From NCBI GenBank assembly GCA_026399075.1, contig JAPLRR010000022.1, positions 1 to 32,443 on the forward strand: a DNA stretch of 32,443 nucleotides, in the 5' to 3' direction. This document shows, in pieces, positions 16,607-25,368 of this stretch; the stretch's first letter is position 1, and each line of letters begins with the position of its first letter. The position numbers and the translations under genes were made by a program. The DNA comes from Methylococcales bacterium. Lineage in GTDB: Bacteria > Pseudomonadota > Gammaproteobacteria > Methylococcales > Methylomonadaceae. The notes beneath the pieces are model-generated. The model did not search any database, had not been told where the DNA came from, and saw only the letters and a list, made by a program, of their open reading frames with translations.

Positions 16607-18850
16607 CTAAGCCTGAGTGTGGCTAGGATTGGCCAATAAGTCCTCAAGCTCTTCTAACGGCATTGGTTTGCCGAACAAATAGCCTTGGTACAACAAGCAG
16701 CCATTTTCTTCCAAGAAGCGCCGCTGGTTTTCGGTTTCCACGCCCTCGGCGATAACTTCTATACCTAAGTTGTTGGCCATGTTGATTAGGGTTTGCACCA
16801 CGATTGCATCGGCATCAACATTCGCCATGTTGTGGACGAAACGCTGGTCTATCTTGAGCTGGTCCAGCGGCAATTGGTTAAAATACGCTAGTGAGGAATA
16901 GCCAGTACCCAAATCGTCTAGGGAAAAATGCACGCCGATAATTTTAAGCATCTGCATTTTTGCGATGGTGTCATCAATATCATTGAGCACCATGCGTTCT
17001 GTTAACTCCAGCTTGAGGCGGCTGGGGGTTATGGCAGTTTTTTCCAGCACCTTGCAAATTTTCTCAAAAAAGTCGGGTTGGTGTAGCTGGTAGGCGCTGA
17101 CATTGACGGTCAGCTCTAAATGTCTGGTATGGGCGGTATCTTCCCATTTTTTGAGTAGCCCACCCACACTTTCCAACACCCATTGCCCGATAGGCAAAAT
17201 TAGCCCAGTTTTTTCGGCCAGTGGGATAAAGTCTATGGGTGAAATTAGTCCATGTCTGGGATGTTGCCAACGGATCAGCACCTCCGCACCGACTATTTCA
17301 CAGTTTTGGTTAGCCTGTATTTGGTAATAAAGCTTAAACTGGTTGTTTTCTAGGGCAAGGTGCAAATCGGCTTCCATTGCGGCCCGCTCGGTCACCACAG
17401 TGCGCATTGCCTGATTATAAAAGAACAAGCGGTTGCGTCCCCCTTGCTTAGCACAATAAAGGGCAATATCCACTTGCTGTAGCAGCTCATCCTCGGCCAC
17501 CTCGTGGTCTGTAAATATGACGGCACCGATGCTGGAGGTGCAACGGTAATCCTGATCGACAATGTGATAAGGTTGATTTAGGCATACTAATAATTTTCTT
17601 GCGGCAACCTCCGCATGAATGGCCGCGGCTTCGGGGTCTTCGCTCAAGTCGCCCATTATCACGGCAAATTCATCTGCCCCCAGACGGGCAATCGTGTCTT
17701 CTTCGCGCACATTGCTGGCCAGGCGTTGGGCAACTTGCTGCAATACCATATCACCTTGGTTGGGGCCAAAGCTGTCATTAATCGCCTTAAAGTTATCCAA
17801 GTTAATAAACAGTAGCACGCTGGGGCGTTTGCTGCGGCTGCTGTAGGCTTGCGCCAAATGCAGCCGGCCCTTAAGTAGCCGTCGGTTAGGCAAATGGGTC
17901 AGCGGATCGTAAAACCCCAGTTGCGCAATTTGCAGGGTGGCGGCATAAGGTTGGCTGATGTCAGTTTTGTGGGCAACATAATAGCGATCATTGTCATCGC
18001 TGCCTCCAGAGGTTATGGTCAGGTGTTCCGGATAAATTTCGCCATTTTTGCGGCGGTTCAAAATTTTACCCTGCCAAGCGCCAGTGCGGTTGATGCTTTC
18101 CCACATGGCGGCGTAGAAAGCGGCGTCATGGTAACCAGAATTGAATAGGCTGGTAGTTTGGCCTATGCTTTCTGCGGCGCTATAGCCAGTGATTCTGGTA
18201 AACGCTTGGTTGACTTCCACAATGGTTTTGTTGGCATCGGTGATAACAATGCCTTCATGGTTTTCAAAGGGGGCGGTGGCGGAAAAAATATCTGGATTCG
18301 CTTTGCCAGGTTGTGATCGGTTGGCAAATGCAAGGCGCAACACGGGGGCGCCGCCAACACCTGGCTTATGCCGGCAATCAAAATAAGCATACCGGATGCT
18401 GCCATCAGCATGTTTTAAGAGCAGGTCAAAGCAGTGTTTTTCACAATCGGCATCTGCGGTCATGTTTAAAAACAAGCGGTACCAATGGTCTTTGTCTTGG
18501 TCAGCGACAAACCGTGCAAAGCGCCTATGGATAAGATGTTGCCGCTCCATACCCAGTAATTTCACACCCGCCAGGTTGATCGTTGAGATCAGTCCTTCCG
18601 GGGTTAGTGTGAGAAAACCAATCGGCGCAAATTCAAAGAGGTCAGTATAGCGGTGACGCGATGCTTCCAAGGCATCATGTGCCTGCCGCAATTCCTCGAT
18701 TTTCATCTCAGGCTCAATGGCATAAGCCAATATATCGGGCGGTGTCGGGGTAGTGCCGCTTATTTCCGCTTCCATTAGCGAGTGATGGCCCCGGTTTGCC
18801 TCTGCATTGGCTGCTTGCCGTTGTTCACGCGGGGGCTGTATATTGCTCAT
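16607..18850 (-). CDS. PAS-PAS-GGDEF-EAL protein, probable c-di-GMP phosphodiesterase
   Basis: The 747-residue soluble protein has no membrane segment. Two PAS domains (about 60-180 and 195-300) precede a GGDEF domain (about 318-480) and an EAL domain (about 495-740). The GGDEF motif reads GADEF, so cyclase activity is doubtful, but the inhibitory site RxxD (REED) five residues before it is intact. The EAL domain has all recognisable catalytic elements: EVLIRW (ExLxR form), NVSAYQL, ELTE, DDLGTGYSS, KIDQRF and AEGVETE. It most likely degrades c-di-GMP, with the first domains sensing a ligand or redox state. AAAGG lies upstream of the ATG. It is monocistronic and divergent from the ABC importer. 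Confidence 0.93.
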   Translation of the reverse strand: MSNIQPPREQRQAANAEANRGHHSLMEAEISGTTPTPPDILAYAIEPEMKIEELRQAHDALEASRHRYTDLFEFAPIGFLTLTPEGLISTINLAGVKLLGMERQHLIHRRFARFVADQDKDHWYRLFLNMTADADCEKHCFDLLLKHADGSIRYAYFDCRHKPGVGGAPVLRLAFANRSQPGKANPDIFSATAPFENHEGIVITDANKTIVEVNQAFTRITGYSAAESIGQTTSLFNSGYHDAAFYAAMWESINRTGAWQGKILNRRKNGEIYPEHLTITSGGSDDNDRYYVAHKTDISQPYAATLQIAQLGFYDPLTHLPNRRLLKGRLHLAQAYSSRSKRPSVLLFINLDNFKAINDSFGPNQGDMVLQQVAQRLASNVREEDTIARLGADEFAVIMGDLSEDPEAAAIHAEVAARKLLVCLNQPYHIVDQDYRCTSSIGAVIFTDHEVAEDELLQQVDIALYCAKQGGRNRLFFYNQAMRTVVTERAAMEADLHLALENNQFKLYYQIQANQNCEIVGAEVLIRWQHPRHGLISPIDFIPLAEKTGLILPIGQWVLESVGGLLKKWEDTAHTRHLELTVNVSAYQLHQPDFFEKICKVLEKTAITPSRLKLELTERMVLNDIDDTIAKMQMLKIIGVHFSLDDLGTGYSSLAYFNQLPLDQLKIDQRFVHNMANVDADAIVVQTLINMANNLGIEVIAEGVETENQRRFLEENGCLLYQGYLFGKPMPLEELEDLLANPSHTQA

Positions 18851-19243
18851 CTATTTACCTTTATCGACTGTAAGTGGGTATGGCCTAGGTCATTTGCCCG
18901 ATTAGGCTTAAACTGGGGCAATCGCGATCTGGCGTGCTGTTTTGCAATCGGGTTATGGGATGCGGAGAGACTACGTACACTAACGGAATGGCTGGCTGCA
19001 TTTTAGCGTCCACTGATAATTTCTGACGTAATTGTAAGCTATCATACCGTATCTAATTATGACATACCTAGGCAATTCGCCTTTTGGAACGCTGTATTGT
19101 AAAGCTCAACAATTTTACCCGACACGTGTTAGGTTGGTAAATAAACTTGGACGTGTACCTTATTAAATTACAAACATTCTCGCGTGTAGCTTTGCATACG
19201 GATAGAATAAGCAGTTTTAACCACTGCGGGTAGGGTAGTTTTT
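18851..19243. other. 393-base intergenic region between the GGDEF/EAL gene and the ABC importer
   Basis: This divergent spacer should hold promoters for both flanking genes. I see no believable gene. TTGCCC at 18894-18899 is mirrored by GGGCAA at 18916-18921, a possible operator-like repeat 45 bases before the EAL gene. A TAGAAT -10-like hexamer lies about 40 bases before the binding-protein ATG but has no clear -35. No riboswitch was recognised. Confidence 0.5.
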
Positions 19244-20194
19244 ATGAAGTTTACTGTTTTTGTTATTAGCCTTTGTTTATTTCTATCATGTAGCAGTTAT
19301 GCTGCGGAAAAAACCACGCTGCGCATTGGTGTCCAGGCTTCCGGCACGCTTGAATGGGAGTTGGCGGCACTGCCGGATGATCCCCGGTTTGCCGTGCAGA
19401 TAACCCCTGTTGCCACGGCTGAAGCAGGCAAAATTGCCCTGCAATCCGGTGCTGTCGATATGATTGTCTCTGACTGGATTTGGGTGTCCAACTTACGCGC
19501 CACAGGCAGTGATTTTACTTTCTACCCTTACTCAAGCACTTCAGGGGCCTTGGTGGTGGCTAATAACAGCCCTATCCACACTATCGCCGACCTTAAAGGC
19601 AAACACTTGGGGATTGCTGGCGGGGAATTGGACAAAAACTGGCTGTTGTTGCAGGCCTTGGCACTGAATGGCCAGCTGGATTTGGATGATGCGGTGGAAA
19701 AAACCTTTGGCGCACCGCCGTTAATCAATGAGCAGCTCAAACAAAGCCGGGTGGATGCGGCGCTGACTTATTGGCATTTTGCGGCCAGGCTTACGGCGCA
19801 GGGCTATCGGCAAATTATCGATGGCAAGGGTATTTTAAAAGGCTTGGGCATTACTGAAAATGTACCGACCATTGGTTATGTGTTCAAACAAAGCTGGGCT
19901 GACAAACATAAGGCTGCCGTCAATGGGTTTTTTAATGCCAGTAAAGCGGCTAAAAACCGATTATGCACATCAGATGCCGATTGGCAAAAAGTGGTCCCCC
20001 TAACCCACGCCGACGATTTACCAACACAAACCAAACTGCGCCAAGGGTATTGTGAAGGTAGCATAGGGCAGTGGGGCGCCCCTGAACAGCAAGCGGCGGC
20101 ACGTATTTACAACATGTTGCGCAGCATCAGTAACAGCCGTTTAACAGGCTCATCTGAAAGCCTGCAAGACGGTACTTTTTGGTCGCAAAAATAA
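19244..20194 (+). CDS. ABC importer periplasmic binding protein, NitT/TauT (NMT1/SsuA-like) family
   Basis: The 316-residue secreted protein has a signal peptide (about 1-20, cleavage near SSYA-AE) and the type II binding-protein pattern of the nitrate/sulfonate/taurine group: LRIGVQASGTLEWELAAL, SGAVDMIVSDWIW, TIADLKGKHLGIAGGELDKN and FKQSWADKH. It delivers a small solute to the permease encoded next. The substrate cannot be told from sequence. Two cysteines in the C-terminal lobe (RLCTSD, GYCEGS) could form a disulphide. It is followed by the permease after one base. Confidence 0.85.
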   Translation: MKFTVFVISLCLFLSCSSYAAEKTTLRIGVQASGTLEWELAALPDDPRFAVQITPVATAEAGKIALQSGAVDMIVSDWIWVSNLRATGSDFTFYPYSSTSGALVVANNSPIHTIADLKGKHLGIAGGELDKNWLLLQALALNGQLDLDDAVEKTFGAPPLINEQLKQSRVDAALTYWHFAARLTAQGYRQIIDGKGILKGLGITENVPTIGYVFKQSWADKHKAAVNGFFNASKAAKNRLCTSDADWQKVVPLTHADDLPTQTKLRQGYCEGSIGQWGAPEQQAAARIYNMLRSISNSRLTGSSESLQDGTFWSQK

Positions 20195-20195
20195 C

Positions 20196-20942
20196 TTGGC
20201 GTTCACTAAGCATTTTTTGCCAGGCCTATCAGTTCTGGCATTATTAGCGCTATGGCAAGTTTTAGCCGTTGTGGTGCACAGCAATTCGCTACCCGCGCCC
20301 GCTGTAGTGGCCCAAGTGTTTTGGTTGGCTTGCACCACGGGGCAATTGCCATTTCACTTAGGTGTCACCTTGCTGAGGCTGGTGGTGAGTTTTTCCATTG
20401 CGATGCTTTTGGGCTGTGCAATCGGCATTGTGCTGGGCCGCAATAAAAGGTTGGATGCTTTTTTTGACAATTGGCTGGTCATTTTTTTAAATGTACCGGC
20501 TTTAGTGACGATTATTTTGTGTTATGTCTGGTTTGGCTTGGTTGAATCAGCCGCCATACTGGCCGTGGTGATCAATAAATTACCCAATGTCATTGTCACT
20601 ATCCGGGAAGGCACCCGGATGCTGGATCAAGATTTGCTGGATATGGCGCGTTGTTTCCATTTTAGCAAACGCAAAACTTTGGCCCATGTAATATGGCCGC
20701 AGTTGCACCCGTTCGTGATGGCGGCGACACGTTCGGGTTTGGCCTTGGTTTGGAAAATCATTTTGGTGGTGGAGTTGCTGGGGCGCAGCAATGGCATGGG
20801 TTATCAGCTGCATTTGTTTTTTCAGATGTTTGATGTGGCCAGTATTTTGGCTTATACCATAGCTTTTGTGGTCGTCATCCAGTTGCTGGAACTGCTAATT
20901 TTAAAGCCGCTGGACACCAGGTCACAACGGTGGCGGCGATGA
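20196..20942 (+). CDS. ABC importer permease, NitT/TauT (SsuC/TauC-like) family
   Basis: The 248-residue inner-membrane protein has about six hydrophobic segments and the cytoplasmic coupling (EAA) loop LLDMARCFHFSKRKTLAHVIWPQ, which lacks the usual glycine. The start is TTG at 20196, one base after the binding-protein stop, with no clear ribosome-binding site. It probably relies on translational coupling, since the next internal ATG would remove two membrane helices. It overlaps the ATPase gene through ATGA. Confidence 0.87.
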   Translation: MAFTKHFLPGLSVLALLALWQVLAVVVHSNSLPAPAVVAQVFWLACTTGQLPFHLGVTLLRLVVSFSIAMLLGCAIGIVLGRNKRLDAFFDNWLVIFLNVPALVTIILCYVWFGLVESAAILAVVINKLPNVIVTIREGTRMLDQDLLDMARCFHFSKRKTLAHVIWPQLHPFVMAATRSGLALVWKIILVVELLGRSNGMGYQLHLFFQMFDVASILAYTIAFVVVIQLLELLILKPLDTRSQRWRR

Positions 20943-21679
20943 CTGACATCCATATCGACATTCATGGCAAAACCTATCCGGCCATGGGTCAAGCTACCAG
21001 CCATCTTGCCATAGCAGACCTTAAGCTAGTCTTGAAGTCGGGGGAGTTTATTTGCTTAGTGGGGCCGTCAGGCTGCGGTAAAACCACCTTGTTGAATATC
21101 ATTGCGGGCTTGGATCAAGATTACGCAGGTAACATCCGGGCCGGACAATTGCCTAAGCTACCTAAAATTGGCTATATATTCCAGAACCCTAGGTTGCTGC
21201 CTTGGCGCACGGTGCGGGAAAACATAGAATTGGTATTGGCCGAGGATCAATCAACTGCGGCCATTACCCCTTTGCTGAAAGCCATGCAATTGCTGGAATC
21301 GCAACACGCCTATCCTGAACGGTTGTCATTGGGGATGAGCCGCAGGGTGGCGATAGTCCGCGCATTTGCGGTTAATCCCGAGCTTTTGCTGATGGATGAG
21401 CCGTTTGTCTCATTGGACGCGCCAACTGCGCGGCAAGCGCGGGTATTGTTGTTAAGGCTGTGGGAACAGCGCCCGCATACGGTGCTGTTTGTCACCCATG
21501 ACTTGCGTGAGGCGATTGCCTTGGCGGACAGGTTGGTCTTTTTGACCGCCCCGCCCATGCGGGTGGCCAGTGACATCTGCGTGCCCATAGCAAGGGCTGA
21601 CCGCCACGATGAACAAGTGATAGAGGCTTTCCGGCAACAATTGCTAAACGATTATCCTGAAATAAAACAGTTGCTGTAA
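20939..21679 (+). CDS. ABC importer ATPase, NitT/TauT (SsuB/TauB-like) family
   Basis: The 246-residue ATPase powers the importer. It shows Walker A GPSGCGKTT (residues 42-50), the Q-loop QNPRLLPWRTV, Walker B LLLMDEP with D-loop SLD, and the H-loop THD. The signature reads LSLGM instead of LSGGM/Q, an unusual substitution of the second position of the glycine pair. The ATG at 20939 overlaps the permease stop (ATGA). A GTG nine bases earlier is an alternative start. Confidence 0.9.
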   Translation: MTDIHIDIHGKTYPAMGQATSHLAIADLKLVLKSGEFICLVGPSGCGKTTLLNIIAGLDQDYAGNIRAGQLPKLPKIGYIFQNPRLLPWRTVRENIELVLAEDQSTAAITPLLKAMQLLESQHAYPERLSLGMSRRVAIVRAFAVNPELLLMDEPFVSLDAPTARQARVLLLRLWEQRPHTVLFVTHDLREAIALADRLVFLTAPPMRVASDICVPIARADRHDEQVIEAFRQQLLNDYPEIKQLL

Positions 21680-21715
21680 GTTGGCGCTAAGCACAACCCC
21701 CGTCGGTTTTTTGCC

Positions 21716-21750
21716 CAAAAAAAAGGCCGTAACCCAAAAAGTCCGGCCTC
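21716..21750 (-). terminator. Rho-independent terminator of rpsT
   Basis: Read on the minus strand, AGGCCG (21749-21744) pairs with CGGCCT (21729-21724) and is followed directly by a run of eight T. It lies about 25 bases after the rpsT stop. It may also serve the converging ABC operon less efficiently. Confidence 0.75.
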
Positions 21751-21772
21751 TTGCAAATAAAAGCCTAGCGGA

Positions 21773-22036
21773 TTACGCGATGGCTTTTACTTTTGAATTC
21801 AGTCTGCTTTTACCGCGTGCGGCTTTGTTTTTATGGATAATGCCTTTATTGACGGCAGAATCGATAATTGGCACGACAACCTTTAAGGCCGCTTGTGCTT
21901 TTTCTTTGTCGCCAGCATTAACGGCGGCGATAACTTTTTTGATGAATGTCCGTAAGTTGCTGCGTTGTCCTGCGTTGCGAATACGGCTTTTTTCCGCTTG
22001 TTTCGCGCGCTTTTTAGCTTGTGCTGTATTAGCCAT
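21773..22036 (-). CDS. rpsT: 30S ribosomal protein S20
   Basis: This 87-residue, very basic protein binds 16S rRNA in the small subunit. MANTAQAKKRAKQAEKSR and the ending with GIIHKNKAARGKSRL are diagnostic. It is monocistronic, with its own near-consensus promoter 40-65 bases upstream and a terminator downstream. It is divergent from murJ, an arrangement common in gammaproteobacteria. The start is ATG, unlike the TTG of E. coli. Confidence 0.98.
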   Translation of the reverse strand: MANTAQAKKRAKQAEKSRIRNAGQRSNLRTFIKKVIAAVNAGDKEKAQAALKVVVPIIDSAVNKGIIHKNKAARGKSRLNSKVKAIA

Positions 22037-22072
22037 GGTATCTCGTGCTTAAGTTTGAGTTTAGAGCCCTAC

Positions 22073-22101
22073 ATTATCTTTTTAAATGCTATTATTGTCA
22101 A
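22073..22101 (-). promoter_or_regulatory. Sigma-70 promoter of rpsT
   Basis: On the minus strand a perfect -35 TTGACA (22101-22096) is separated by exactly 17 bases from the -10 GATAAT (22078-22073), five of six consensus bases. Transcription should begin near 22066, giving a leader of about 30 bases before the rpsT ATG. Confidence 0.8.
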
Positions 22102-22129
22102 GATACATAGAATATAAAACGGAGTTGCC

Positions 22130-23668
22130 TTGAGCCGCCAGCTATTTAAATCCACCGCCATTGTTGGCATTATGACGCTAATTTCCAGGTTGTTGGGATT
22201 TGTGCGGGATATGCTGATCGCCCGAATTTTTGGGGTTGATCTGGCAACAGATGCGTTTTTTGTTGCCTTTAAATTACCCAATTTTTTACGGCGTTTGTTT
22301 ACCGACGGGGCGTTTGCCCATGCCTTTGTGCCGATACTGGCTGACTATAAGGAACAAGGCAAGCCAGCGGCACTCAAGTTGTTCGTAGACCGGACAGCCG
22401 GTAGTTTGGCGCTTATTTTGGCGTTAATGACGTTGGTCGGCATGGTTGCTGCGCCTGTGCTAATTTTAGTTTTGGCGCCCGGTTTTGCTTGGCAAGGTAC
22501 GCAACATGAGTTGTCCGTGCTGATGCTGCAAATCACCTTCCCTTATTTGCTGTTCATCGGTTTGGTGGCTTTTGCTGGCGGGATTTTAAACGCCCACGGC
22601 AAATTTGCAGTGCCTGCCTTAACGCCCGTGTTCTTGAATCTCAGCATGATAGCCGCTGCAATTTGGTTGGCGCCGTTGATGGCCGAGCCGATAGTCGCTT
22701 TGGCATGGGGAGTTTTTGGTGCGGGCGTTGTGCAATTGGCCTTTCAAATCCCCGCATTGCTGCGCTTAGGCTTAATGCCGCGTTGTCGGTTGGGCTTTGC
22801 CGACCCCAGTGTAAAACAACTGATCAAACAATTGCTGCCCGCCATTTTTAGTGTTTCCATCACCCAGATCAACTTATTGCTAGATAGCCTTTTTGCCTCA
22901 TTTTTAACGGCTGGCAGCGTATCTTGGCTGTATTATTCCGACCGTTTGGTGGAGTTTCCCTTGGGTATCTTGGGGCTGGCGCTGGGGACGGCCATTTTGC
23001 CCAACCTGGCCAAAAATCATGCGGCAAATGATCCGCTGGCGTTTTCCGAAGCCTTGGACTGGGGCTTGCGCTTGGCCTTGTTGATTGGGATGCCCGCCAC
23101 GATTGGTTTAGTGCTATTGGCGGAACCCATGTTATCAACCTTGTTCCAGTATAAAGAATTTAGTGTGCAAGATGTCCATTTTGCCGCCATGAGCCTCAGG
23201 GCTTATGCAGTGGGCTTGCTTGGTTATCTATTGATCAAGGTGCTGGTGCCGGGATTTACCTCACGACTAGACATGAAAACCCCCGTCCGTTACGGCATCT
23301 ACGCCATGGTGACCAGTTTGGCGCTAAATGCGGTGTTGATATTTCCGTTGGCCCATGCCGGTTTGGCTTTGGCGACATCGCTAGGGGCTATAATCAATGC
23401 CGGCTTGTTGTTGGTAAAGTTGCGGCAACTAAAAATCTATCAAGCCAGACGCGGCAGTGCGGTATTTATAGTCCGTGTCTTGCTGGCTAGTGCGGCCATG
23501 TCTGCGGCGCTGTATTATTGGGTGGATGCCAGTTGGTGGGACCAATGGGGTGCAACGGCCCGGATGGTCAATTTACTGAAATGGATAGCGGTAGGTATGG
23601 CGGTTTACGCGGCGACCTTGGTGCTGACGGGTTTAAGACCGCGGCATTTGTTGGTTGGAGGACGTTGA
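22130..23668 (+). CDS. murJ: Lipid II flippase MurJ (MviN family)
   Basis: MurJ moves lipid-linked peptidoglycan precursors across the inner membrane. The 512-residue protein has about 14 membrane segments and the hallmark N-terminus STAIVGIMTLISRLLGFVRD followed by LPNFLRRLFTDGAFAHAFVP. Length matches the family. The start is TTG at 22130, six bases after GGAG, and no ATG suits the N-terminus better. It is divergent from rpsT. ribF, a frequent downstream partner, is not present. Instead it converges on a minus-strand cluster. Confidence 0.97.
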   Translation: MSRQLFKSTAIVGIMTLISRLLGFVRDMLIARIFGVDLATDAFFVAFKLPNFLRRLFTDGAFAHAFVPILADYKEQGKPAALKLFVDRTAGSLALILALMTLVGMVAAPVLILVLAPGFAWQGTQHELSVLMLQITFPYLLFIGLVAFAGGILNAHGKFAVPALTPVFLNLSMIAAAIWLAPLMAEPIVALAWGVFGAGVVQLAFQIPALLRLGLMPRCRLGFADPSVKQLIKQLLPAIFSVSITQINLLLDSLFASFLTAGSVSWLYYSDRLVEFPLGILGLALGTAILPNLAKNHAANDPLAFSEALDWGLRLALLIGMPATIGLVLLAEPMLSTLFQYKEFSVQDVHFAAMSLRAYAVGLLGYLLIKVLVPGFTSRLDMKTPVRYGIYAMVTSLALNAVLIFPLAHAGLALATSLGAIINAGLLLVKLRQLKIYQARRGSAVFIVRVLLASAAMSAALYYWVDASWWDQWGATARMVNLLKWIAVGMAVYAATLVLTGLRPRHLLVGGR

Positions 23669-23705
23669 TTTAGCCACTGTTATTGGAGCAGCTTTAGCGG
23701 GGCTT

Positions 23706-23897
23706 TTATTCATCATCCCTTTTTACATCAACAACCAATTCGCCATTCCCGTCTTCCTGCACGATAAATAAAATCGGCGCACAGCAAACGGCGCAATCTT
23801 CATAATATTGCTGCCCGCCCGCCGAGGTGTCAACCAATACATCCAAGGCTTCGCCACAATAGGGGCAGGAGATGATAAGTTCGTCCAGTTCGCGCAT
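23706..23897 (-). CDS. CPXCG-motif cysteine-rich small protein
   Basis: The 63-residue protein has two cysteine pairs: CPYCGE near residues 11-16 and CAVCCAP about 25 residues later. This is the pattern of the Cys-rich CPXCG family and suggests a zinc-ribbon metal site. Function is unknown. The ATG at 23897 follows AAGG and starts two bases after the upstream gene ends, so it is co-transcribed with the dehydrogenase. A longer in-frame start at 23930 would lie inside that gene and is less likely. Confidence 0.85.
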   Translation of the reverse strand: MRELDELIISCPYCGEALDVLVDTSAGGQQYYEDCAVCCAPILFIVQEDGNGELVVDVKRDDE

Positions 23898-23899
23898 GA

Positions 23900-24730
23900 T
23901 TAAACCTTTCTGGTGAGGGCATCTAGCCATGATGTGGGCAGTATACGCTTAAGGAAGCCAAACAGATAGGTGGGGAAAGTGACGTAATAACGCAGTTTGG
24001 GCCGCTTGGCCTCCACGGCATGCAGCACTTTGTCGGCAACGGCTTGGGCAGGCAGGGTAAACGGTGCGGCAGCCCCCTTTTTTAGCAAACGGGCTTCCAT
24101 GGCTTCATACGATTGTTTATGGAAACTGTGCGTAGGGTCAATATTGGCTTTATACAAAGCGTAAGAATTTTGCCTAAAGGCACTTAAGATAGGGCCGGGT
24201 TCTATCAGTGAAATATGGATATTCGTGCCATAAAGCTCTAACCGCAAAGTGTCCGCCAGCCCTTCCAAGGCAAACTTGCTGGCGTTATAGGCGCCACGGT
24301 ATTTCATCGCGACCAAGCCCAACACCGAGCTGTTATAGATAATCCGGCCATGGCCTTGCTGGCGCATAACGGGAATCAGCAAGTTAGTTAGCTCAAGTGT
24401 GCCAAATAAATTGGTTTCAAACTGATGGCGCAATACTTCACGGCTTAAATCTTCAACCGCCCCTGGTTGACCAAAGGCAGCATTATTAAACAAGGCGTCA
24501 CAGCGCCCGCCCGTTAGCCCAAGCATCGTATTGACCGCATCATTGATGCTGCTGCTGTCCGCCAAATCGAGCTGTAAGGCGGTAAACCCCGCTTCTGCCA
24601 AGCGGCGTACCGCTTCTGGTTTCCGGGCCGTGGCTATCACTTGATGCCCCCGCTGTTGTAGCGCGACTGCGGTGGCGTAGCCAATACCGGAGGAGCAACC
24701 CGTGATTAAAACCGTTTTCGATGGGCCCAT
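23900..24730 (-). CDS. Short-chain dehydrogenase/reductase (SDR)
   Basis: This 276-residue NAD(P)-dependent oxidoreductase of the classical SDR type has a Rossmann fold. The cofactor motif TGCSSGIG is at residues 10-17, NNAA at 82-85, and the catalytic Ser134/135, Tyr148 and Lys152 (YNASK) are all present. The C-terminal stretch (RYYVTFPTYLFGFLKRILP) is hydrophobic and could associate with membrane. The substrate is not determined; similar proteins act on lipids, steroids or retinol-like compounds. It lies just after the DUF4124 gene and is followed tightly by the CPXCG gene. Confidence 0.9.
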   Translation of the reverse strand: MGPSKTVLITGCSSGIGYATAVALQQRGHQVIATARKPEAVRRLAEAGFTALQLDLADSSSINDAVNTMLGLTGGRCDALFNNAAFGQPGAVEDLSREVLRHQFETNLFGTLELTNLLIPVMRQQGHGRIIYNSSVLGLVAMKYRGAYNASKFALEGLADTLRLELYGTNIHISLIEPGPILSAFRQNSYALYKANIDPTHSFHKQSYEAMEARLLKKGAAAPFTLPAQAVADKVLHAVEAKRPKLRYYVTFPTYLFGFLKRILPTSWLDALTRKV

Positions 24731-24734
24731 GAGC

Positions 24735-25322
24735 TTATTTGCTTAATTCTTTATCATTAAAGAAAAAGGATTTGCCGCTACTACAGGTGATATAAAACAC
24801 CAAGGTGGTGGCGGAACTGTTGGAATGCAATTCAACCGATTCTACGCGCTTGCATTGGTCGGATGCCAAGGCGGTTTCTGCGGCTTTTCTTCTAAGCCGC
24901 TCAATTTCCGCGATCCTGGCACGGTGGGGTTTGACTAGCTCCGGAAGCTTATCCGGCGAGTATGGTGGGATGGCATACGCCGAATATTTGTCGGGATTGG
25001 TTTTGATGAGTAACTGGTTTTTTCCGCTTTCAATCACCGCTTCACTGTTTATCGCCTGTTGTTTTTTAATGCTTGCTTCCTGATCAAGCTTTTGCTTTTC
25101 CAAGGCGGCTTCTTTTGCTTTTTCTGCGGCTTCTAGTTCCCTGGCTTGCTTGTCCAAATCGATGGCAGAACCAGTCCTAACATCGATTTTAACCGTGTCC
25201 ACCCCGGCTTCACAGGGGTTGGACCCGTAGGTTGTATTGCCATTGGCATCTTTGCATTTATATACACCGGCAGACGCATATATAGAAAATAGGCTTCCTA
25301 AAATAAACACTGTCAATCTCAT
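24735..25322 (-). CDS. DUF4124 domain-containing exported protein
   Basis: The 195-residue protein has a signal peptide (about 1-18, cleavage after ASA) and an N-terminal DUF4124 module with the two cysteines of GVYKCKDANGNTTYGSNPC, followed by a charged helical stretch rich in Glu, Lys and Ala (about 60-100). Function is unknown; the location is periplasmic. A strong GAGG box precedes the ATG. It is followed after four bases by the SDR gene. Confidence 0.85.
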   Translation of the reverse strand: MRLTVFILGSLFSIYASAGVYKCKDANGNTTYGSNPCEAGVDTVKIDVRTGSAIDLDKQARELEAAEKAKEAALEKQKLDQEASIKKQQAINSEAVIESGKNQLLIKTNPDKYSAYAIPPYSPDKLPELVKPHRARIAEIERLRRKAAETALASDQCKRVESVELHSNSSATTLVFYITCSSGKSFFFNDKELSK

Positions 25323-25368
25323 TGCTTTTCCTCAATCATACTCACAAAAAAAGACACCAAAGCAACCA

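Noticed and set aside
18782..19006. 74-codon plus-strand frame overlapping the start of the GGDEF/EAL gene
   Set aside because: No ribosome-binding site or family character, and it overlaps a real gene and promoter region.
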